A program made the position numbers and the translations under genes. Source: Bacteroidales bacterium (lineage in GTDB: Bacteria > Bacteroidota > Bacteroidia > Bacteroidales > JAGOPY01). From it: DNA of 64,000 bases. The notes beneath the pieces were generated by a model that saw nothing but the letters and a program-made list of their open reading frames with translations, had not been told where the DNA came from and did no database searches. Positions 46,232 to 55,274 of the stretch are shown in pieces. The DNA is taken from the NCBI GenBank assembly GCA_023229505.1, contig JALNZD010000006.1, positions 62,001 through 126,000 of the forward strand, given 5' to 3'. The number at the start of each line of letters is the position of its first letter. Position 1 is the stretch's first letter.

Positions 46232-47895
46232 GCAGGGTCGTCATTTTCATCCTCATCATCATTATTATACCTGGATTGATTTATGGTGAACCGCCTTCAA
46301 AGAATTACCATCAACCATCTTCACAATCATCCGGAATCCAGGAAATTATCCGGTCGAAGCTGGAACAGCTCTCCCTCAATCCAGATACCATCACTATCGG
46401 CGGGGAAAAATTCCACAGTATTGAATATGTATCAAACCTATACGAGAAAAATGACTTCCAGCCATTCTGGACAAAACCGGAATATGTGGAAGATGCCATC
46501 AAGGGTATAAGCAGTTCTTATGAAGATGGGCTCCTGCCGCTGGATTACCACCTGGAGGCTATCCTGGTCCTGAAGCACCAGTTGGCCCTTGATTCCGGAA
46601 GCCAAGAGGAAAAGGCAGTAAAATTGGCTGAACTGGATTTATTGCTGACCGATGGCGTGATTTTTTACGCTGACCATCTGGTTTACGGTAAAATAGACCC
46701 GGTGGCACTCATTCCGACCTGGAACTTTGAATTTGCCCCGATTCCTGATCTGAATCCTGCAACTTTTACGCAATATATCACCAACCGTGAGATTCCCTAC
46801 CGTCTTAATGACCTTAGGCCAAGCCTCTTTCAGTATGACACCCTGCTGTCGATCCTGGCCCAATACCGCGACATTGCCGGAAATGGAGGCTGGCAGCCTA
46901 TCCCGGGCGGAGGCAAGATCGAACCAGGTAAGAAGAATTCCCGGATTCCTGCTATCCGTCAGCGATTGCTCATGACCGGGGAACTCAGTGCACCTGACTC
47001 GGTCGGATCTGATATTTATGATAAAATGCTTGAAATAGACATAAAGGCTTTCCAGGATGCCCATGCGCTGGATACCGACGGCATCATCGGGGTCGGGACA
47101 TTCCGCGAACTGAATGTACCCGTTGAGGAAAGGATAGCGGCGCTGAGGATAAATCTCGAAAGGGTCCGGTGGGTGGCCCGGGACTTGCCCGAAACCTATA
47201 TCATCGTGAATATTGCCGCTTTCTGGCTGTTGATGGTCAAAGACAACCAAGTCGTCCATAACACCACCGTGGTGGTGGGCAAACCACTTAATAAAACCCC
47301 CGTATTCAGGGACAAGATGAGGTATATCGAGTTTAACCCAACGTGGACGCTGCCGACCTCCATCATCAAGAATGAAATTATCCCGAAACTTAAAAAAGAC
47401 TCAATATACCTCGAAAAGAACCATATGGTGCTATTGGACACCAAAGGGAACCTGATCCCTACCTCCATCCTTGATATGAAAAATCTTTCTGCTTCACATT
47501 TTCCTTACCTGGTCCGGCAGGAGCCGGGCCCATGGAATGTGCTTGGGGAAATGAAGTTCATGTTCCCCAATAAATATGACATTTACCTGCACGATACCCC
47601 TTCGAAAATTCTTTTCAACAGATCGAGCAGGGCATTCAGCCATGGATGTATCAGGGTGAACAGACCGATGAATCTTGCTGAAAAACTTTTAACAGGAACG
47701 AAATATGACCGGAAAAAAATCAACGAGATCATTTCCACTCATATCACAACCAGGGTAAATCTCCCGCAGCCGTTGGATATACTTCTGTTATACTGGACCT
47801 GTGGGATTAATAAAAATGGGGAGTTGTTTTTTGTCCCTGACATCTATGATCGTGATCAGGATGTACTCAGGGCCCTGGATAAGTTTATGCACTGA
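46228..47895 (+). CDS. L,D-transpeptidase (YcbB-like, YkuD catalytic domain)
   Basis: 555 aa with an N-terminal signal/anchor (VVIFILIIIIIPGLIYG). A scaffold domain and a peptidoglycan-binding-like helical segment (FQDAHALDTDGIIGVGTFRE) precede the YkuD domain, whose catalytic Cys is in FSHGCIRVNRPMNLAEKLL; EFNPTWTLPTSI also matches. The family crosslinks peptidoglycan by 3-3 links or attaches proteins (established). It overlaps PPK2 by 4 bp and meets the next, convergent YkuD-type gene end to end at 47895/47896. Confidence 0.92.
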   Translation: MSRVVIFILIIIIIPGLIYGEPPSKNYHQPSSQSSGIQEIIRSKLEQLSLNPDTITIGGEKFHSIEYVSNLYEKNDFQPFWTKPEYVEDAIKGISSSYEDGLLPLDYHLEAILVLKHQLALDSGSQEEKAVKLAELDLLLTDGVIFYADHLVYGKIDPVALIPTWNFEFAPIPDLNPATFTQYITNREIPYRLNDLRPSLFQYDTLLSILAQYRDIAGNGGWQPIPGGGKIEPGKKNSRIPAIRQRLLMTGELSAPDSVGSDIYDKMLEIDIKAFQDAHALDTDGIIGVGTFRELNVPVEERIAALRINLERVRWVARDLPETYIIVNIAAFWLLMVKDNQVVHNTTVVVGKPLNKTPVFRDKMRYIEFNPTWTLPTSIIKNEIIPKLKKDSIYLEKNHMVLLDTKGNLIPTSILDMKNLSASHFPYLVRQEPGPWNVLGEMKFMFPNKYDIYLHDTPSKILFNRSSRAFSHGCIRVNRPMNLAEKLLTGTKYDRKKINEIISTHITTRVNLPQPLDILLLYWTCGINKNGELFFVPDIYDRDQDVLRALDKFMH

Positions 47896-48588
47896 TCAGC
47901 GGATTACCGTCCGGCTGGCATAGTTTTTATCGTTGGTATGGATATACAGGCAACTGCCGCCTTTGATAAGGTCGATGATCTTGCGGTTCACATTCAGGGG
48001 AAGGGCAGGACAACCAAAACTATGGCCGATATATCCGAAATCGTCCACATAATGCTGAGCGACATATTCTGCTCCGTGGATGACGATTGCGCGAGCTCTG
48101 GCCATGTCGTTGATCCCCGGTTCCTCACCGTCAAGCCGCAAAGAATAACCTTGCCGGCCCGAATAAGCTTCCGCGGTGAGGTAAAACCCGGGACTGCTCT
48201 GGAGTGACTGCGGGCGGTTGGAAAAACGGGTGCAACTCAATTCGCCAGAATTTTTGCCATGTGCTACCAGGGTACTGTAAAGCAGTTTCCGGTTGACGAG
48301 GTCGATCACGTAAAAACGTTGGTCACAGGCTGGTTTGGAATAATCGATAATGGTCAGGATGTCCTTTCTCGGGGCAGAAATTTCGGTGATTCCCTTAAAA
48401 GCACGGCGAAAGATCGTGTAATCCAGCTTTCCTTCCAGCCCGGCATCACAATAAATGCTCTTGCAGTATTCCTCCGCAAAGACATGAATATCTTCTGCAA
48501 AATTACCGGTAATCTTAGGCGCAGGAAGTTCTCCCGGATTGCTGAAAGCCAGGAGGAATACAAGGCTGATGGTTGCAAGGTTGAACAT
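47896..48588 (-). CDS. Murein L,D-transpeptidase catalytic domain family protein (YkuD_2-like)
   Basis: 230 aa with a signal peptide (MFNLATISLVFLLAFSNPGE). Catalytic region GHSFGCPALPLNVNRKI, with YVIDLVNRKLLYST and VIHGAEYVAQHYV, fits YkuD_2 (murein L,D-transpeptidase catalytic domain family). A -7 element (48617) lies upstream. Its stop lies back to back with that of the preceding transpeptidase. Confidence 0.87.
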   Translation of the reverse strand: MFNLATISLVFLLAFSNPGELPAPKITGNFAEDIHVFAEEYCKSIYCDAGLEGKLDYTIFRRAFKGITEISAPRKDILTIIDYSKPACDQRFYVIDLVNRKLLYSTLVAHGKNSGELSCTRFSNRPQSLQSSPGFYLTAEAYSGRQGYSLRLDGEEPGINDMARARAIVIHGAEYVAQHYVDDFGYIGHSFGCPALPLNVNRKIIDLIKGGSCLYIHTNDKNYASRTVIR

Positions 48589-48616
48589 AAGTGTTTCGAA
48601 AAAGATTTTTATAAGC

Positions 48617-48624
48617 CAAAAGTA
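48617..48624 (-). promoter_or_regulatory. TAnnTTTG -7 element for the YkuD_2-like gene
   Basis: TACTTTTG on the minus strand, about 29 bp upstream of the start. Confidence 0.5.
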
Positions 48625-48675
48625 ATTTATTTCTCACAGAGATCACCATGGAATTCACAAAGAGCATAAAGTAAA

Positions 48676-48783
48676 TCTGCGATCATCTGCATCTTGATCC
48701 GCGTAAATCAGCGAGAACCATTTAAAAAGTTTCTTGTAGATAAGCGCAGATTTGAGGCGCAGATTTACGCGGATTATTTATTA
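48676..48783. repeat. 108-bp direct repeat, copy 1 (with 50469-50576)
   Basis: Begins TCTGCGATCATCTGCATC and ends in GGATTATTTATTA, nearly identical to the copy behind the LRR gene. Each copy contains an inverted pair ATCCGCGTAAATC/GATTTACGCGGAT. Positions 48589-48892 hold only this repeat and a possible promoter. Confidence 0.9.
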
Positions 48784-48892
48784 TCAATTTATCACAAAAC
48801 ACTTTGATTTTCATTATATTTATGCGTTCAAAAGAATGATGGCGCCGAACCACCCATCCGGGAATGATTAATTCTTTTAATGAATTGGAAAT

Positions 48893-50422
48893 ATGAAAAA
48901 ACTTTACATATTATTGATCGGATTGTTCCTGTCGATCACAGGTTCATCCCAGTCCTGCCTGCCTGACTATATTTGGTTTACCATGCAAACCCAAATCGAC
49001 AGTTTCCAGGTGAATTATCCAGGGTGTAATGAAATAGAGGGAGATGTTTTAATCCATGGAAGTGGCATCACCAATTTAAATGGGTTGCATGTATTGACTT
49101 CTATCGGGGGAGACCTTGAAATTCAAACTGTTATCCATCTGACCAGCTTGACGGGATTGAACCAGGTGACTTTTATAGGAGGAAACCTTGATATTGAAGA
49201 CAATGACGTCCTGACAAGCCTGACAGGATTAGAGGGATTGAATTCAATTGGCGAAGATCTGATTATTACATACAACAATGTCCTGACAAGCCTGACAGGA
49301 TTGGACAACATAGAGGCCGGGTCTATCGAAAATTTATATATTCATAACAATTTTTCTTTAACAAATTGTGAGGCACAAAACATCTGTGATTACTTATCCA
49401 ATCCATACGGGATAGTTAGTATCTATAACAATGCAGAAGGTTGCAATAATCCTCCTGAAGTGGCTGAGCTCTGCGGAATTTCTCTACCATGCCTGCCTTA
49501 CGGTAATTATTACTTTTTTACTCAAACTGAAATTGATAACTTTCAGACAAATTTTCCCGGCTGTTCACAAATAGAAGGGAATGTCACTATTATTGGGGAC
49601 GGCATAACAAATTTAAACGGATTAAGTGATGTGACTAATATAGAGGGCGACCTCTATATTGCAGGAAACCCTGGACTTACCAGCCTTTTGGGATTGGAAA
49701 ATTTAGTATCAATCGGGGGATACCTTGATATTGAAGAAAACACTGCCTTGACTAGTTTATCAGGGTTGGAAATGTTGACTTCGATCGGGCTTTCCCTTAT
49801 GATCTACAATAACAACAACCTGATTAGTTTATCGGGACTAGAGAGTTTGACTTTTATTTGGGGAGGTCTATCTATTTTTAGTAACAACGCTCTGACCAGT
49901 ATAGCGGGGCTTGAAAGTTTGACTTCGCTAAAAGGAAACCTTTTTGTTTGTCAAAATCCTGCTTTGACCAGTCTGACAGGATTGGACAATATTGATGCTG
50001 ATTCAATCTCTACATTAACCATCGTCGGTAATTATTCATTATCAATTTGTGAAGTACAAAGTGTCTGTGATTTTTTATCTATTCCCATTGGTTATTACAA
50101 CATTCACGACAATGCCATTGGTTGTAATGACTCGACTGAAGTAAAAGCCGCCTGCGGGGTTGGCTTGAATGAGAAGAATTCATCCCAAAATCAATTTACT
50201 ATCTCCCCCAACCCCTCCTCCACCCGAATAACCATCGAAACATCAGCATCACCAACCAAATTTCAAATTTCCATTTTCAACCTGAACGGCCAGGAACTCA
50301 TCCATCGCCAGATAACGGAATCCACGACGGTGATTGATATAAGTAATCTGCCAGGCGGGGTTTATTTTGTGAGAATGACGGGGGAAAGGACGGTGGAAGT
50401 GGGGAAGGTTGTTAAGCAGTGA
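48893..50422 (+). CDS. Leucine-rich-repeat-like T9SS type A surface protein
   Basis: 509 aa with signal peptide (MKKLYILLIGLFLSITGSSQ). Two tandem halves start SCLPDYIWF and PCLPYGNYY; each contains LTSLTGLx or LTSLSGLx repeats of about 24 residues, as in Bacteroidota L-domain-like proteins. The C-terminus (FTISPNPSSTRITIE ... ISNLPGGVYFVRMTGE) is a T9SS type A sorting domain. It is bracketed by two 108-bp direct repeats and has no operon partner, so it may have moved as a unit (inference). Confidence 0.88.
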   Translation: MKKLYILLIGLFLSITGSSQSCLPDYIWFTMQTQIDSFQVNYPGCNEIEGDVLIHGSGITNLNGLHVLTSIGGDLEIQTVIHLTSLTGLNQVTFIGGNLDIEDNDVLTSLTGLEGLNSIGEDLIITYNNVLTSLTGLDNIEAGSIENLYIHNNFSLTNCEAQNICDYLSNPYGIVSIYNNAEGCNNPPEVAELCGISLPCLPYGNYYFFTQTEIDNFQTNFPGCSQIEGNVTIIGDGITNLNGLSDVTNIEGDLYIAGNPGLTSLLGLENLVSIGGYLDIEENTALTSLSGLEMLTSIGLSLMIYNNNNLISLSGLESLTFIWGGLSIFSNNALTSIAGLESLTSLKGNLFVCQNPALTSLTGLDNIDADSISTLTIVGNYSLSICEVQSVCDFLSIPIGYYNIHDNAIGCNDSTEVKAACGVGLNEKNSSQNQFTISPNPSSTRITIETSASPTKFQISIFNLNGQELIHRQITESTTVIDISNLPGGVYFVRMTGERTVEVGKVVKQ

Positions 50423-50468
50423 AATTCAGGGATTAATCGGGAAATCTTTATTTTTTAACCGCAAAGTT

Positions 50469-50576
50469 TCTGCGATCATCTGCATCTTGATCCGCGTAAA
50501 TCAGCGAGAACCATTTAAAAAGTTTCTCGCAGATGAACGCAGATTAGTAACGCAGATTTACACGGATTATTTATTA
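50469..50576. repeat. 108-bp direct repeat, copy 2
   Basis: Same orientation and length as the copy at 48676. Its right end holds the stop codon of the minus-strand aminotransferase gene (50567). Confidence 0.9.
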
Positions 50577-51388
50577 AAAAATCTTTCATAAGCCTCCGAA
50601 ATCACCTTCGTCATCTTACCTGGCTTACCGTTCCCAATTATCCGCCCCTCAACCTCCATCACCGGCGCTACATGCTTAGAAGTCCCGGTTATAAATACTT
50701 CCTCGCTTTCCCATAATTCCTCAAGCTTCACTTCCCGTTCTTCAACAGACATCAGCTCCCGGGCAACCTGGAGGACGTACTTCCGGGTGATTCCCTGCAA
50801 AACTCCGGGAGTAGGTGTAATAAGCTTACCGTTTTTGATCAGGAAGATGTTGGCCCGGGTGGTTTCGGAAATCAGTCCGTTATGATGGTAAAGCACCTCA
50901 ACGGCCCCTTTTTCCTTCAGCTTTGGAAAGAGGGCGATGGAAGGAAGATAGAATGTAGTTTTAACTTCGGGAATATGACGCTGGTAATCGAGAAGGATCA
51001 GCTTTACTCCTTCCCCGAAATCCCCCGGCTGATGAGTTACCGGCAGGTTCAGGATCATGAAATTGGGCGTCGAAGGAGAATAAAGATCTTCTGAATAACC
51101 TCCTGTAAGCAGTAATTTAATGCCCGACGTACCGAATTTGTTCTGCTGAAGCAAATACCGGATCTTCTCCTTCATTATTTTCCTTTCCAGCGGAACTTCC
51201 ATATTCAGCCGCTCTGCCGATGTATAAAACCGGTCGAGGTAATCCTCCAGGAACGGTATCCTGCCGTCCATATCAACAAAATAATCAAAAATCCCGTAAC
51301 CGCGCTGGATCGACAGGTCTGAAATGTGGAAGCGAGCCTCAGCGTACGGAAGAAAACGGTTGTTTATGAAGCATAGAGCAGAGGGCAT
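50567..51388 (-). CDS. Aminotransferase class IV (D-alanine/branched-chain type)
   Basis: 273 aa PLP enzyme of the IlvE/DAAT/ADCL fold. SDLSIQRGYGIFDYF near the start, a Lys in EVKTTFYLPSIAL for PLP, and the SETTRANIFLIKNGKLITPT motif near residue 190 are family hallmarks. Substrate not predictable. The last residues and stop overlap a 108-bp repeat, so the C-terminus may not be original. Confidence 0.87.
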   Translation of the reverse strand: MPSALCFINNRFLPYAEARFHISDLSIQRGYGIFDYFVDMDGRIPFLEDYLDRFYTSAERLNMEVPLERKIMKEKIRYLLQQNKFGTSGIKLLLTGGYSEDLYSPSTPNFMILNLPVTHQPGDFGEGVKLILLDYQRHIPEVKTTFYLPSIALFPKLKEKGAVEVLYHHNGLISETTRANIFLIKNGKLITPTPGVLQGITRKYVLQVARELMSVEEREVKLEELWESEEVFITGTSKHVAPVMEVEGRIIGNGKPGKMTKVISEAYERFFNK

Positions 51389-51402
51389 AGGGCAGTTTAT
51401 AG

Positions 51403-51435
51403 TTCAAAATTCAAAGGGCAAAGTTCAAAGTTGAA
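51403..51435. repeat. 7-bp tandem array (TTCAAAG type)
   Basis: Four in-phase units (TTCAAAA/TTCAAAG/GGCAAAG/TTCAAAG) between the aminotransferase and MFS genes. Confidence 0.75.
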
Positions 51436-51461
51436 TTATTAAGTTCAAAAATATTCACACC

Positions 51462-51532
51462 GTTTCACCATATCACCATATCACCATATCACCGTATCAC
51501 CGTTTCACTGTTTCACTGTTTCACTGTTTCAC
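51462..51532. repeat. 8-bp tandem array supplying the MFS stop codon
   Basis: Nine in-phase units (GTTTCACC, ATATCACC, GTATCACC, GTTTCACT). The TGA of the MFS gene (minus strand, 51521-51523) is within it. Confidence 0.85.
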
Positions 51533-52735
51533 AACCCTCTTCCTCATCACAAAAAACACCGGCAACGCCAATAATTCAACAACAATCATTATAATAACAA
51601 GCAAAGTTACCGAATAATCATACAGGAACCCTGCTGCGGCACTTCCAATAAAGATCGCAATCCCGTAAAGCATATTGAAAATACCATATCCTGTTCCCCG
51701 CTTGCGGATGGAGGTGATGTCGGCAATGCCTGCCTTCATGATGGTTTCGTGCGTTCCCATGACAACCCCCCAGAGAACTACCCCGGTGATGATCAGCCCG
51801 ATATGGAATGAAAGTGTGAAAATGGGAAGAGTGGCAGTAAATACGGGCAGTATGATAAGCATAAGCAAACCGGCGTGCTCGTTGTCGAACCGGATCTTCA
51901 GTCTGTCGTACATTTTACCGATGAACAGACCAATGACAGCATCCACCGCCATGGCGAGCGCGTACAAAAGAGGGATCTGGGCGTCTGAGACAATCGCATT
52001 CGCCTTCAGGTGGTAGCCTATGATGGCGAAGTTCAGAAAGCCGAGGGTGGTGACGAAAGTAAAGATGCAATAAAGCCAGAAGGTGCGGGTGACCCTGTCG
52101 GGTTGAGGCTTTTTCACGACATCATTCTCCAGTTCCTCAGGGTTTTTGACCAGGAAAAAGGCTGTGAAGAGCACCATCATCAATATTACGAAAGGGAACC
52201 ACATCAGGCTATAGCCATGCTGATAATCGACGATGGATTTATCGCCCGGCCCGATACTCATGAAGAAGAAGGTGAAGATGAGCGGGCCCATGGTCGCACC
52301 GATCTGGTCGAGGAATTCCACGATGGCAAAGCCAAACCCGGTGCCGACCTGCTTGGTGGCTTGTGAGAGGATCGTATCTTTTGCCGGGCTGCGGATACCT
52401 TTCCCAATGCGTTCCAGGACCATGAAGATGGCGGCAAACTGCCAGATGCCAGTAAGGGCCAGCATCGGGATGACCATCAGGAAACTGTAGCCAATAATCG
52501 TAAAGACCCAGTGGGCGCGGGTTTTATCGGAAAAATAACCGCTTACGAGCCTGATGAGGTAGCCCAGCAGTTCGCCGATCCCGGCAACTAGGCCTACAAT
52601 GGCTGCACTGGCCCCGAGGGTTTTCAGGTATGGTCCGTTCACCCCCCTGGCGCCTTCGTAAATAATATCGCCCAGCAGGCTGATCAGGCCAAAGAGAAGG
52701 ATTAGTCGTATGGCGGTTTTTTTGTAGTTCTTCAT
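51521..52735 (-). CDS. MFS transporter
   Basis: 404 aa with twelve hydrophobic segments and an MFS-type loop between TM2 and TM3 (GYFSDKTRAHWVF). A conserved stretch LLGDIIYEGARGVNGPYLKT near the N-terminus places it in a drug/metabolite efflux-like MFS group. Its position behind the arsenic genes and aminotransferase might tie it to them, but a 7-bp array separates them and no substrate can be given. The stop codon is in an 8-bp array. Confidence 0.88.
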   Translation of the reverse strand: MKNYKKTAIRLILLFGLISLLGDIIYEGARGVNGPYLKTLGASAAIVGLVAGIGELLGYLIRLVSGYFSDKTRAHWVFTIIGYSFLMVIPMLALTGIWQFAAIFMVLERIGKGIRSPAKDTILSQATKQVGTGFGFAIVEFLDQIGATMGPLIFTFFFMSIGPGDKSIVDYQHGYSLMWFPFVILMMVLFTAFFLVKNPEELENDVVKKPQPDRVTRTFWLYCIFTFVTTLGFLNFAIIGYHLKANAIVSDAQIPLLYALAMAVDAVIGLFIGKMYDRLKIRFDNEHAGLLMLIILPVFTATLPIFTLSFHIGLIITGVVLWGVVMGTHETIMKAGIADITSIRKRGTGYGIFNMLYGIAIFIGSAAAGFLYDYSVTLLVIIMIVVELLALPVFFVMRKRVVKQ

Positions 52736-52752
52736 TAACGGGAGAACGTTGG

Positions 52753-52815
52753 GTTCTGAGTTCTGAGTTTTGTCCTCTTTCTTCTATCTTCTGTCTTCTG
52801 TCTTCTAACTTCTCA
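52753..52815. repeat. 7-bp tandem array, nine units
   Basis: GTTCTGA x2, GTTTTGT, CCTCTTT, CTTCTAT, CTTCTGT x2, CTTCTAA, CTTCTCA, 63 bp in exact phase. It abuts the end of the aminotransferase gene and of the RidA-like remnant. Confidence 0.85.
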
Positions 52816-52875
52816 TTTCACCGCGATAGCCGATATCTCCACATGGGCGCCCGCCGGAAGGGCGACTGGATAACC
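52813..52875 (-). pseudogene. RidA-like C-terminal remnant, out of frame with the aminotransferase end
   Basis: Reading the minus strand in the frame ending at 52813 gives GYPVALPAGAHVEISAIAVK then a stop, which resembles the end of Rid/YjgF proteins (LPxGAxVEIxAIAV). It lies under the abnormal last ~15 residues of the aminotransferase gene. A deletion fusing the two genes is the simplest reading (inference). Confidence 0.55.
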
Positions 52876-53999
52876 AGCTCTTCGGTGGTATATACATTCG
52901 GTGTAACCCGCACGCCGGATATATTCTCCCAGACTATACCGACCGTGTGGATCTTATGGTTATTGAAAAGATACGTATCGATATCTCCCGGTTCATATCC
53001 GTCGATGGAAAACAGGCCGATCACGCAGGAATATTCAGGTTTGAAAGAGGTATGAAGATGCACTCCGGGTATATCTTTCACGCGTTCCATCCAGTAATTT
53101 TTCAGGTACCGCAGGCGGTCCTCCTTACGTTTTGACCCGATAGCCAGGTGAAAATCCAGGGCACTACCGATGGCCATTTCAGTAGCAAAAGAGCGGGTGC
53201 CCATCCGCTCGAACTTTACGATCTCGTTGCCCAGGGGGTTATCATCAGGATAAATAGGTCTTATTCCGGGAATCTTATCTTTTCTAACATAGAGCAGGCC
53301 GGATCCGAAAGGAGCGCACAGCCATTTGTGGAGGCTGGTGGCAAAGTAATCGCAATCGAGGTCGGGGATTTTAAAATCCATCAGGGCAAAGGATTGTGCG
53401 CCATCGACCAGCACGTCGATATCTCGCTGATGCGCTGCCGCAGCGATCTTTTTCACCGGCACAATCTGCCCGATCCAGTTGATGATATGGGTCACGTTGA
53501 CTACTTTGGTTTTATCCGTGAATGTATTGATATAAATTTGGGCCAGTTCGTCTTCATTTTCCATTGGCAGCTCCAGGTTGATCCATTTGAGGACGATTCC
53601 GTCGCGCTGCTCGAGCATTTTCCACAGGTTGATGACATTGGGGTAATCCTGCTTGGTTAGTACTACCTCATCTCCTTTTTGCAGGTTCAGTCCGTAGATG
53701 ATATTATTCATCGCCTCGGTTGTGTTCCGGTTGATGGCAATTTCACCGGGATCGCAGCCGGCCAGAGCGGCAAGGTCGGCCCGGAGCGCTTCGCGGCCCT
53801 GGTCGAGGATCTGCCACATATAGTAAGATGGAGCCTCGTTGCAGAACCTGTTATAGCGTTCAAAGGTATCCTGCACCACCTTTGGCTGGGGACTGACACC
53901 ACCATTGTTAAGGTTGATGATATTCGGTGAAACCATATAGGATTGCTGCACCCAGGCCCAGAAGTCATCTTCGGGGGTATCAAGCGGTGGGATGTTCAT
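52818..53999 (-). CDS. Aminotransferase class V-fold PLP enzyme, C-terminus probably altered
   Basis: 393 aa, resembling isopenicillin-N-epimerase/cysteine-desulfurase-like enzymes. Motifs: NLNNGGVSPQPKVVQDTFE, INRNTTEAMNNIIYGL, DGAQSFALMDF and the PLP-Lys SLHKWLCAPFGSGLLYV. Normal sequence runs to about TTEEL near residue 375; what follows (IQSPFRRAPMWRYRLSR) does not look like the family end and overlies the RidA-like remnant. It is 12 bp behind arsM, so likely in the same operon. Confidence 0.82.
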   Translation of the reverse strand: MNIPPLDTPEDDFWAWVQQSYMVSPNIINLNNGGVSPQPKVVQDTFERYNRFCNEAPSYYMWQILDQGREALRADLAALAGCDPGEIAINRNTTEAMNNIIYGLNLQKGDEVVLTKQDYPNVINLWKMLEQRDGIVLKWINLELPMENEDELAQIYINTFTDKTKVVNVTHIINWIGQIVPVKKIAAAAHQRDIDVLVDGAQSFALMDFKIPDLDCDYFATSLHKWLCAPFGSGLLYVRKDKIPGIRPIYPDDNPLGNEIVKFERMGTRSFATEMAIGSALDFHLAIGSKRKEDRLRYLKNYWMERVKDIPGVHLHTSFKPEYSCVIGLFSIDGYEPGDIDTYLFNNHKIHTVGIVWENISGVRVTPNVYTTEELVIQSPFRRAPMWRYRLSR

Positions 54000-54011
54000 A
54001 AGATCAAGATT

Positions 54012-54830
54012 TTATGTTCCGCAGCAGACACATCCTTTGGCTGGTTTTTCCCCGGAAATGGTAATACTGTATATCCCTGTGCCGGAACTCCGGTAAGTTA
54101 TGATTTCTTCCTTTGTCATGAAAGCACTTAGCACCTGGTCGGGAACAAAAATTTCTTTTTCTTTATGGATTGTCAGGTTGATGAAGCTCATTTTTTGAAT
54201 CGAAACCATATATTCTTCGTAGCTCAACGCACCTGCAACGCATCCGGCGTACATTTCGGCGGCATTGCGTATTGCAGGTGGCAGCTCACCGCGGATAACC
54301 ACATCAGAGATGCAAAAATGCCCACCGACTTTCAACACACGGCAAATTTCCATGAAAGCCATATCCTTGTCGGGTACAAGGTTCAGCACGCAATTGCTGA
54401 TAACGACATCGGCTTTCTTTGAGGTTACCGGCATGTTCTCAATGTCGCCGTAGCGGAACTGGACGTTCTTATAACCCAGTTTTTCAGCATTTGACCTGGC
54501 CAGTTCGATCATTTCTTTCGTCATATCAATACCGATGACTTTGCCTTCTTCGCCGACCAACGCCCTGGCCACGAAGCAGTCGTTCCCGGCACCTGATCCG
54601 AGGTCGATGACCGTATCGCCCTTGTGGATATTCACGAAATCTGTCGGTATCCCGCATCCGAGGCCCAGGTCTGCATTAGGGGCATAGCCTTCTTTCCCGT
54701 CATAATTCTCGCTGAAGATGGTGTATGTGTCATCACAACCGCATCCGCAACCTGATTTTTTTTCGGGCTCACTGCTGTCCTTCGCGATTTGGCCGTATTT
54801 TTCCTGTACCAGTTTTTTTAAGTTTTCCAT
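54012..54830 (-). CDS. arsM: Arsenite S-adenosylmethionine methyltransferase
   Basis: About 272 aa from ATG 54830 (ATG 54833 is equally possible). SAM-binding VIDLGSGAGNDCFVARAL and a Cys set typical of ArsM (GLGCGIP, SNCVLNLVP, YAGCVAGAL) are present, plus Cys-rich ends (CGCGCDDTY and CVCCGT). ArsM methylates As(III) stepwise to volatile or less toxic forms (established). It is 11 bp behind arsC. A possible operator upstream of arsC would control both. Confidence 0.93.
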   Translation of the reverse strand: MENLKKLVQEKYGQIAKDSSEPEKKSGCGCGCDDTYTIFSENYDGKEGYAPNADLGLGCGIPTDFVNIHKGDTVIDLGSGAGNDCFVARALVGEEGKVIGIDMTKEMIELARSNAEKLGYKNVQFRYGDIENMPVTSKKADVVISNCVLNLVPDKDMAFMEICRVLKVGGHFCISDVVIRGELPPAIRNAAEMYAGCVAGALSYEEYMVSIQKMSFINLTIHKEKEIFVPDQVLSAFMTKEEIITYRSSGTGIYSITISGEKPAKGCVCCGT

Positions 54831-54841
54831 CATATATAATT

Positions 54842-55267
54842 TCAAATTCCAAATTCCTTCTTGTAAAACTCGAAGAAATCCCTCTTTATTTCATCCCTTA
54901 CCCTGCGGTATTCTGCCAGCACCTTTTCTTCATTGCCCATTGCATCGGCCGGATCATCAAAGCCAATGTGAAGTCGCTTTTTTACTTTCCAGGTAAAGGC
55001 AGGACACGACTCATTGGCTCCTCCGCAAACGGTTATCACATAATCCCATTCTTCATCAATGTATTGGTCCACCTTTTCCGGAATATGATGGCTGATGTCT
55101 ATGCCCAGTTCCTTCATTACTTTCACAGCGTTGGGGTTGACCCTCGGCGCCGGATGAGTACCGGCTGAAAAAACTTCAAGCGAACGGTCAAACGATTTCA
55201 GGAAGCCTTCCGCCATCTGACTACGGCAACTATTTCCCGTGCAAATAACAAGGATCTTTTTTCCCAT
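54842..55267 (-). CDS. arsC: Arsenate reductase, LMW-phosphatase/thioredoxin type
   Basis: 141 aa. The P-loop CTGNSCR (Cys9-x5-Arg15) and the later Cys81 and Cys88 (VCGGANESCP) match the Cys10-Cys82-Cys89 cascade of thioredoxin-linked ArsC enzymes, so all catalytic residues are in place. It reduces As(V) to As(III), feeding ArsM next door. The upstream gap carries a palindrome that overlaps a promoter element. Confidence 0.93.
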   Translation of the reverse strand: MGKKILVICTGNSCRSQMAEGFLKSFDRSLEVFSAGTHPAPRVNPNAVKVMKELGIDISHHIPEKVDQYIDEEWDYVITVCGGANESCPAFTWKVKKRLHIGFDDPADAMGNEEKVLAEYRRVRDEIKRDFFEFYKKEFGI

Positions 55268-55274
55268 ATTTAAT

